Positions 39,529-44,310 of a DNA stretch of 44,310 bases are shown here, in pieces. The stretch covers positions 1 through 44,310 of the forward strand of contig JBLHKS010000041.1 in assembly GCA_047620505.1 (NCBI GenBank), in the 5' to 3' direction. Below the pieces are notes generated by a model, which was not told the origin of the DNA, did no database searches, and saw nothing but the letters and a program-made list of their open reading frames with translations. Each line of letters starts with the position of its first letter. Within the stretch, counting starts at the first letter, position 1. The stretch comes from JBLHKS01 sp047620505. Lineage in GTDB: Bacteria; Verrucomicrobiota; Verrucomicrobiia; Verrucomicrobiales; DEV007. The translations under genes were made by a program, and so were the position numbers.

Positions 39529-41643
39529 ATGAATTTCGCTGTCCCCACCCTCCTCGCCGGCATGGCGGCGCTGCTGATTCCGCTGATCATCCACCTGCTC
39601 AATCGAAGTCGGCATCGGCGAGTTCAGTGGGGCGCGATGCACTTGCTTCAACGAGTCGTCCGCACGAATCAGCGCCGGCTTCAGGTTCAGCAGTGGATTT
39701 TGCTTTTGTTGCGCTGCGCATTTCCAGTTTTGCTCGCGCTTGCGCTGGCCGGGCCGATTTTGACGAAGTTCGATCTGCTGCCAGGGGACGCCCCCGCGAG
39801 CACGGTGATTCTGCTCGACGACAGCTATTCGATGGCGGCGGGGGACGCGTTCGAAGAAGCGTTCAGCGCGGTTGAGGCTGTTCTTGAAGCTCAGCCGGAT
39901 GGGACGGAAATCTCGCTCGTCACAACGGGAACTCGCCCGCGCGTGATTGAGCTCGTGACCAAGGATCGGCGACGCGTCCGCCAGCAGCTGCTGAGTCTCG
40001 AGCCTGACGGAGATCCTACGCGCGTCGAACCTGCTTTTGATGAAGCGATTCGAATCCTGACCGATTCCAAGCGGCTGCGAAAGAGCATCGTCTGGATCAG
40101 CGATTTCCAAGCGGCGGACTGGCCGGATTCGATCGAATTCGAAAGGCTGGAGTCGCCGCCTGCGATTGCGTTTTTTCGCGTTGGTCAGCCGAGCTCTGAA
40201 AACCTCGCTGTCGAGTCACTCGAACTCCCGCCGATCGCCCTGACAATCGGCCAGGAAATTGAAATCCGCGGCGTGATCCGAAATCACGGATCCACGCCCG
40301 TTCGCGGGGTTTCGGTCTTCCTTCGAGTCAACGGCGACCGCGTTTCTGCGAGCCAGGTCGACCTGCCGGCAGACGGTCCGGCGGAGGTCGAGTTCGAGCG
40401 GAGTTTCGATCAGCGCGGCTCGCATCTCGTCCAGATCGAGCTGGATGCGCAGGACTCGCTCGCGGTCGACAACCGTCTGGCGGCGGCGATCGAGGTTCCG
40501 GAAAAACTCCCGGTGCTGGTGATCGGCCGCGCCGCAGACACCTACCATCTCGACGCCGCGCTGCGCCCGTTTGACCTCGACAGCGTCGGCATCGAAGACC
40601 TCATCGAAACTACCGTCCTCAACCCCGCCGAATTCGACCAATCTCGGCTCTACGGCCAGCGAGCCATCGTCCTTTCGAACGTCATCGGCTTGAGCGATCT
40701 GCAACTCACGATCGTGGAAGAGTTTGTGCGGCAGGGTGGGGGACTGATCGTCATTCCCGGCCCTGACACTGATCTAATTCAGGCGAACGAAACCCTCTTC
40801 CCTGCCATCGCCCCCGCTCTGAGTTGGGAACGCGTCCTACCGCCTCCAAGTGAGCCGACCCGGATCATCCGCGAGCGATCCAGCCATCCGGTTTTCGAAA
40901 TCTTCAACGAAACGGACAACGGCGATCCATCGGTCGGCTCCGTCGCAACCTGGGTCGCGATCAAGGGCGGCGACGAAACCCACACGCTAAGCCGTCTCGC
41001 TTCCGGCGCACCGATGTTGATCGAATCGACCCACCTGCCCGGCCGCGTCCTCGTCGCTTCGACAGATTTCGCCAAGCGATGGTCAGATATCACGGATCAT
41101 CCGTTTTTCGTGCCGCTGACTCAGCGGCTCGTCGCCTACGCAGCGACCAACACCGTTCCCCCGCGTAACGTCGCTCTTGGACAGCCTCTTGTTGCCCTTC
41201 TTCATCCGAAAACCAGCGGCGAGACACTCGAACTCACTGACCCGGCTGGCCACACTCACGAAGTTACCGCAGAGGCCGAAGGCGCGCTCGCCAAGGCGGT
41301 CTTCCCACAAACCTCGCGTCCCGGGCCCTACGTCCTGACAAACCCACACGGCGAAGGGCCGATTCGATTTTCGGTCGCTTCAAATCGCGACGAGTCCGAC
41401 CTCGCTCTTCTGTCTGATTCTCAGCTGAGCAAGCTCGCCAGCCAGTTCGATGCTTCGGTCGTCGCGACTGCGGCTGAGTTCGAAGCGTTCGACCAGGCTG
41501 CCAGTCACGGGACTGAGATCTGGAAACCTATTTTGGTTTTCGCGCTGCTTGTGCTGTTCGCTGACGTCTTCCTCGCTCAGCGTTTTGTGCGAAAATCGGC
41601 TCGACAGCCGGCTAACACTTCAGGCGAGCAGAGCGTTGTTTAA
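39529..41643 (+). CDS. BatA-like membrane protein with vWA domain
   Basis: A 704-residue protein. It opens with the BatA N-terminus FAVPTLLAGMAALLIPLIIH then LLNRSRHRRVQWGAMHLLQR (first span plus the R-x-R-x-V-x-WGAM motif), then a second span about residues 57-78. A vWA domain follows (about 88-220) with an intact MIDAS start VILLDDSYSMAAG. Beyond it are CARDB-like beta-sandwich repeats (EIEIRGVIRNHGSTPVRGVS), a glutamine-amidotransferase-like Rossmann region (VEEFVRQGGGLIVIPGPDTD) and a C-terminal span (WKPILVFALLVLFADVFLA). It is the expected membrane partner of DUF58/MoxR proteins, with the vWA on the outside. The 3' end overlaps the convergent SLOG-like gene by 24 bases. A dodecamer at 39982 encodes Gln-Gln-Leu-Leu. 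Confidence 0.92.
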   Translation: MNFAVPTLLAGMAALLIPLIIHLLNRSRHRRVQWGAMHLLQRVVRTNQRRLQVQQWILLLLRCAFPVLLALALAGPILTKFDLLPGDAPASTVILLDDSYSMAAGDAFEEAFSAVEAVLEAQPDGTEISLVTTGTRPRVIELVTKDRRRVRQQLLSLEPDGDPTRVEPAFDEAIRILTDSKRLRKSIVWISDFQAADWPDSIEFERLESPPAIAFFRVGQPSSENLAVESLELPPIALTIGQEIEIRGVIRNHGSTPVRGVSVFLRVNGDRVSASQVDLPADGPAEVEFERSFDQRGSHLVQIELDAQDSLAVDNRLAAAIEVPEKLPVLVIGRAADTYHLDAALRPFDLDSVGIEDLIETTVLNPAEFDQSRLYGQRAIVLSNVIGLSDLQLTIVEEFVRQGGGLIVIPGPDTDLIQANETLFPAIAPALSWERVLPPPSEPTRIIRERSSHPVFEIFNETDNGDPSVGSVATWVAIKGGDETHTLSRLASGAPMLIESTHLPGRVLVASTDFAKRWSDITDHPFFVPLTQRLVAYAATNTVPPRNVALGQPLVALLHPKTSGETLELTDPAGHTHEVTAEAEGALAKAVFPQTSRPGPYVLTNPHGEGPIRFSVASNRDESDLALLSDSQLSKLASQFDASVVATAAEFEAFDQAASHGTEIWKPILVFALLVLFADVFLAQRFVRKSARQPANTSGEQSVV
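39982..39993. repeat. Palindromic dodecamer CAGCAGCTGCTG
   Basis: Exact copy in the BatA-like gene, read as Gln-Gln-Leu-Leu. Confidence 0.85.
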
Positions 41644-42099
41644 AACTTCGGTCACAAACTCAGCAATTCCGGCTTCCGAAGTTGCGCGTGGGCCAGCCAC
41701 GTTCAAATCACGGATAAAATGTTCATCGATGAATCTCCTCAACGCCATCGCCGGATCCGGAGTACGCGATTGAGAAATGTGAAGCCAAGGCTTGCCCCGA
41801 TTTCGAGCGGAATCGGCCGTTAGCTTCGAACCACCGCCTAAAATTGGCGCTTTCGAAAAAATCACCGTGCCGTCCGAATCGCGGACGTTCCATTTCGTCC
41901 GGACGACATAATTCTCGGTCGGCGTTTCCTGAAGATCGTACTTCGGATCGAGCCGACCGTCTTCCGCCCTGCGTCCCAGCGGACACCAACCGCCGTGCTC
42001 GACGCCGTATTCAATCGCCCAATCGAGCGCCGCCCGATCAGCGCCGGTCTGACCGCCAGAGACAATTCGAGCGAGAGGCAGAGTCGGGTCGAGGCTCAC
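41620..42099 (-). CDS. SLOG-fold putative molybdenum-carrier protein
   Basis: A 159-residue protein of the putative molybdenum carrier/MoCo carrier (MCP) family in the SLOG (Lsd/Rossmann-like) superfamily. The hallmark is IVSGGQTGADRAALDWAIE at the N-terminus, followed by HGGWCPLGRRAEDGRLDPKY, ETPTENYVVRTKWNVRDSDG, TVIFSKAPILGGGSKLTADS and an RRFIDEHFI helix. These proteins bind an anionic ligand such as the molybdenum cofactor or a nucleotide; the physiological ligand here is not established. The start codon overlaps the FKBP stop by four bases (ATGA), so the two are translated together. Confidence 0.88.
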   Translation of the reverse strand: MSLDPTLPLARIVSGGQTGADRAALDWAIEYGVEHGGWCPLGRRAEDGRLDPKYDLQETPTENYVVRTKWNVRDSDGTVIFSKAPILGGGSKLTADSARNRGKPWLHISQSRTPDPAMALRRFIDEHFIRDLNVAGPRATSEAGIAEFVTEVLNNALLA

Positions 42100-42785
42100 T
42101 GACCGTTGATCTTAAGCAACTCGACTTCAAAGATCAGCGTTGCGCCTCCTGGAATCTGGGGATCCGAACCTTTGGCACCGTAGGCAAGATCGGCTGGAAT
42201 TATGAATCGGTATTTCGCACCAATCGGCATCAACTGCACCCCTTCCGTCCAGCCCGCGATCACCTGGTCGAGTCCGAAAGTCGCGGGCTGGCCGCGATCG
42301 ATTGAGCTGTCGAACTGCTCGCCTGTGATCAGGGTGCCGACGTAGTGGACGGTGACTTTGTCGGTTACTTTTGGTTTTGCGCCTGTTCCCGGAGTGAGAA
42401 CTTCCCATTGCAGGCCGCTCGAGGTCGTGGTGACGCCTTCTCGTTTTCCGTATTCCTTTTGGAATGCGGCTTGTTCTTTGGTGAAATTCGAAACCATGTA
42501 GGCTTGAAGTTCGTCGAAAGCCTTCGTGATGCCGTCCTCATCCATCAACGGATCTTTGCCTTCGGAAATCGCGATGAAAGCCTTCGCGAAGGCATCCATA
42601 TTGAGATGAATCTTGTCTTTGCGAAGGTCGCGAGCCAGCCGAGTTCCGTAAGCAACGCTGAGGCGTTCCATCAGCTCCTGGTCTTTGGCAGAGAGCTCCG
42701 ATTTCGGTTCCTGAGCCCGAATTCCACCAGCAGCTGCTGACACAATCACGAGTCCGACAGTGAAAATGCGTTTGAACGAATTCAT
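42096..42785 (-). CDS. Secreted FKBP-type peptidyl-prolyl isomerase
   Basis: A 229-residue periplasmic isomerase of the FkpA/Mip type. A signal peptide (RIFTVGLVIVSAAAGGIRAQ) is followed by a helical FKBP_N dimerisation domain (SAKDQELMERLSVAYGTRLA to EEQAAFQKEYG-like residues, about 30-118) and the catalytic FKBP domain (about 125-228): DKVTVHYVGTLITGEQFDSS, RGQPATFGLDQVIAGWTEGV, QLMPIGAKYRFIIPADLAYG and IPGGATLIFEVELLKI. Active-site Tyr, Phe, Asp, Trp and Tyr are conserved. It assists folding of exported proteins. An exact dodecamer at 42728 encodes Ser-Ala-Ala-Ala within the signal peptide. Confidence 0.93.
   Translation of the reverse strand: MNSFKRIFTVGLVIVSAAAGGIRAQEPKSELSAKDQELMERLSVAYGTRLARDLRKDKIHLNMDAFAKAFIAISEGKDPLMDEDGITKAFDELQAYMVSNFTKEQAAFQKEYGKREGVTTTSSGLQWEVLTPGTGAKPKVTDKVTVHYVGTLITGEQFDSSIDRGQPATFGLDQVIAGWTEGVQLMPIGAKYRFIIPADLAYGAKGSDPQIPGGATLIFEVELLKINGQ
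42728..42739. repeat. Palindromic dodecamer CAGCAGCTGCTG
   Basis: Exact copy in the FKBP signal-peptide coding region, read as Ser-Ala-Ala-Ala; last copy in the window. Confidence 0.85.
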
Positions 42786-42865
42786 GGGCGCATCAACGCG
42801 GTGAGCCTGGTTTTGGTCAAGTCCTAACGTGGCCTCCCGAGCTGGGCCCGTGCACCGTTTCCGCC

Positions 42866-42899
42866 AAACAAAAATGGCCCCCGGAATGAACCGGGAGCC
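42866..42899 (-). terminator. Rho-independent terminator of the AP2-like gene
   Basis: On the minus strand GGCTCCCGG (42891-42899) pairs with CCGGGGGCC (42876-42884) across a 6-base loop with one non-standard pair, followed by ATTTTTGTTT. It lies 44 bases beyond the stop codon. Confidence 0.75.
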
Positions 42900-42943
42900 A
42901 CTTTAAAGGTTTGGGAAAACGCACCCAACCGAGTGTGGTTGGC

Positions 42944-43408
42944 TTACTTCGTGGCTGGGACGCGCTTGGCCTTGTTGACCTCGCGAACTGCCTTGGCGCG
43001 GGCCTTAACGGCCATGTCGAGAGCTTTCTCCTTGCCGTAACGGCTGATCGAAAACTTAGCGGTGCGCCGCTTTCCGGCTTCGTCCGCCCATGCGGCCTGC
43101 CAGTATTGATATTCTTTGTCTTCGCCCACTTTGCTGACCACGTGGGTCACGCCGGTGACGCCGCTGCGCAAAGCTTTACGCTTTTTACGAGCTGCTGCCT
43201 CCTGCTTGTACTTGGGCATTTTCTTCAGAAGATCGTCTCGGAATTCCTTAGCCATTTTAAGGGCCTTGTTCTTTCCGCCGGACGACTTGTCCGGGAAGTA
43301 CTTCTGATGGGTTTTACCCCGGTGGGTGATGCGGACGTAGAATCCATGATTCTTTTTCTCCGGCTGGTCGATGCGGGTGATCCCGTAGTTGGCTCTTGGT
43401 GCTACCAT
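42944..43408 (-). CDS. Small basic protein with two AP2-like repeats
   Basis: A 154-residue, lysine/arginine-rich protein. Two similar halves each follow the AP2/ERF integrase-type DNA-binding pattern (three-stranded sheet plus helix). The first, about residues 8-62, has YGITRIDQPEKKNHGFYVRI then GKTHQKYFPDKSSGGKNKAL. The second, about 85-145, has GVTHVVSKVGEDKEYQYWQA then AKFSISRYGKEKALDMAVKA. Key features in both are the initial G-[IV]-[TR], an aromatic-x-[VA]-x-[IW] strand, and the 'Y/FG-KEKALDMA' helix. Bacterial AP2-like domains often come with HNH homing nucleases; none is present here. The start is ATG 43408 with a good Shine-Dalgarno (AAGGAG) eight bases upstream; it has its own promoter and terminator. 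A nucleoid-associated or regulatory role is inferred. Confidence 0.7.
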   Translation of the reverse strand: MVAPRANYGITRIDQPEKKNHGFYVRITHRGKTHQKYFPDKSSGGKNKALKMAKEFRDDLLKKMPKYKQEAAARKKRKALRSGVTGVTHVVSKVGEDKEYQYWQAAWADEAGKRRTAKFSISRYGKEKALDMAVKARAKAVREVNKAKRVPATK

Positions 43409-43469
43409 AATTTCGACTCCTTTTTGTGGTTTTTACTGGTGGTTTGGGCTGGTGCGTTAGACCGTAATT

Positions 43470-43497
43470 ATTGTAATGAGTATTGGTATTTAAGCAA
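43470..43497 (-). promoter_or_regulatory. Sigma-70-type promoter of the AP2-like gene
   Basis: On the minus strand TTGCTT (43492-43497) and TACAAT (43470-43475) are separated by 16 bases, matching vegetative -35/-10 elements. It lies in an A+T-rich stretch about 60 bases upstream of the start codon. Confidence 0.55.
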
Positions 43498-43570
43498 GTG
43501 TGAAATTCTATATTTGTTAAGAATTTTTAGAAAAGAGGCAGGATTTCTGCGAAAAGCAGGCGTTTAAGGG

Positions 43571-44118
43571 GCTCATTTTGAACGAATTAAGATTCTATCT
43601 TAACCATCAGGAATTCGCGGGCCGCTGTGGGGTAGCCGGATGTCGGTTGAAATCGAGCCCATTTGTGGCCGAAAAGCGGACAGCTTTTTTCCACTATCCC
43701 GCGCTCTCGCGAAGCGATTCGGGATAGTCGCTTGGCTTCATCCGCGCCTTCGCAATGATCCGAAAGTGCCTCAAGCTGTAGAAAGCGGCCGGCTAAACGC
43801 TAACAAAGTTTCGCTTTCAAACCGACCAGTTTCTCAATCGAACGGCAAAACCATTACGAAAGGTTGCCGGAACGAAGTGGGCAACGCCGGGATCGAAATT
43901 GTATGATTGAATCAAGGCAGGAGGCCTTGCCGAACATTTTGGATCACTTTCAGCGATCGAATTTAGTGGCGGCGGAAGTTCCCAAGGTGGCGTCGCTTCG
44001 CTTTGGCAGCCTTGGGCTGAAATAAGAAAAAACGGCTTTGGCGTAAGGCTCCGGTCGCTCTCAGTCGGATGGCGCTCGATTTCAAGTTGGGTTTCGATTT
44101 GCCAACGCCACCCTAAAT
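43571..44118. other. Gene-free region with inverted repeats
   Basis: No convincing gene. An open frame at 43640-43906 has no recognisable domain, runs through a hairpin, and is probably spurious. The segment contains a perfect hairpin with 9-base arms (43693-43701 and 43720-43728), a second with seven-base CCCAAGG/CCTTGGG arms around 43981-44016, and an 11-base TTGAAATCGAG (from 43649) that recurs inverted near 44069-44082. It looks like accumulated intergenic repeats. Confidence 0.45.
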
Positions 44119-44270
44119 TGTCATCCCGAGCCTGCCGAGGGACCTCACGTGTGGGGGGTGGTTGAACGTGGATCAGGCGTCGGGCACGCCTTCAGTGGAA
44201 TTCGTGGCGCTGCAGAGTGTCAGGGCGTCAAACGTCATCGCTGAGGTCCCTCGGCAGGCTCGGGATGACA
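44119..44270. repeat. 152-base element with perfect 29-base inverted arms
   Basis: Arms at 44119-44147 and 44242-44270 are exact inverse complements and enclose 94 bases with no ORF. The arms begin TGTCATCCCGAG. The size and structure suit a nonautonomous miniature inverted-repeat element. Confidence 0.8.
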
Positions 44271-44310
44271 GCAAGATGCGCTTCGCGGAAGCCCTCGACC
44301 GCCGGCTAAT

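Noticed and set aside
43640..43906. 88-codon open frame in the gene-free right end
   Set aside because: No ribosome binding site or domain, and it runs through an inverted repeat.

Overview
The window is a 44.3 kb piece of a G+C-rich chromosome (clearly above 50% by eye). It most likely comes from a member of the Verrucomicrobiota / PVC group. The pointers are a planctomycete/verrucomicrobial cytochrome c-like DUF1587-1595-1592-1588-1585 protein followed by a Tat-exported DUF1552 protein, MoxR-DUF58-BatA modules, a sigma-54 activator with a 'TTLESRMKK' Fis-type helix, and short palindromic repeats of a kind I associate with these phyla. The phylum is inferred from gene content; no rRNA gene is present. 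I see no phage, transposase, CRISPR array or rRNA. One tRNA (Leu, UAG) is present.

Layout. 1-3.1 kb: edge-truncated PfkB sugar kinase (-), a PAS-PAS-AAA+ sigma-54 activator (+) with a terminator, then a textbook -24/-12 promoter and a hairpin-rich leader before a small STAS/SpoIIAA-like gene. 3.1-6.4 kb: gdhA and glnS, with a decayed, internally deleted copy of the glnS 5' end just upstream of gdhA. 6.4-8.2 kb (-): LsrF-type aldolase/thiolase and a DUF433-DUF5615 toxin-antitoxin-like pair. 8.3-12.4 kb (+): small membrane protein, PduO-type cobalamin adenosyltransferase, gcvH, gcvP. 12.4-15.1 kb: AI-2E-family permease (-) and secreted galactose mutarotase (+). 15.1-23.5 kb (mainly -): rex, TPR protein, an IF-1-like protein, DUF1552, DUF1592-class haem protein, lgt, ArsR-type regulator, OB-fold lipoprotein and a small unknown. 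23.6-28.1 kb: unknown winged-helix-like protein (+), second PfkB kinase, thiE and tRNA-Leu (-), secreted beta-propeller (+). 28.1-31.7 kb (-): GT2-GT4 glycosyltransferase, unknown partner, CoA-binding protein. 31.9-41.6 kb (+): MoxR, DUF58 and transglutaminase, then sulfotransferase and a second DUF58, then a BatA-like vWA protein; an acyl-CoA synthetase (-) sits between the last two. 41.6-43.4 kb (-): SLOG/molybdenum-carrier-like protein, FKBP isomerase, and a small protein with two AP2-like repeats. 43.4-44.3 kb: a promoter followed by gene-free sequence carrying inverted repeats.

Metabolic links. GdhA and GlnRS share glutamate/glutamine metabolism. GcvH and GcvP belong to glycine cleavage; gcvT and lpd are not here. 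Rex reads NADH/NAD+. Lgt serves the several predicted lipoproteins.

Most unusual signal. A palindromic dodecamer, CAGCAGCTGCTG (relaxed form CRGCAGCTGCYG), is scattered across the window: 14 exact copies, and 22 copies of the inner 10-mer AGCAGCTGCT, where about 0.05 would be expected. It occurs between genes, in a terminator, and inside genes in two of the three reading phases. It is absent from two stretches that look more A+T-rich. It resembles the highly iterated palindromes of other phyla, and I do not recognise a described counterpart. A second layer of repeats consists of about 65-base palindromes with GTAG...CTAC ends, one between gcvH and gcvP and one translated in frame inside gcvP.
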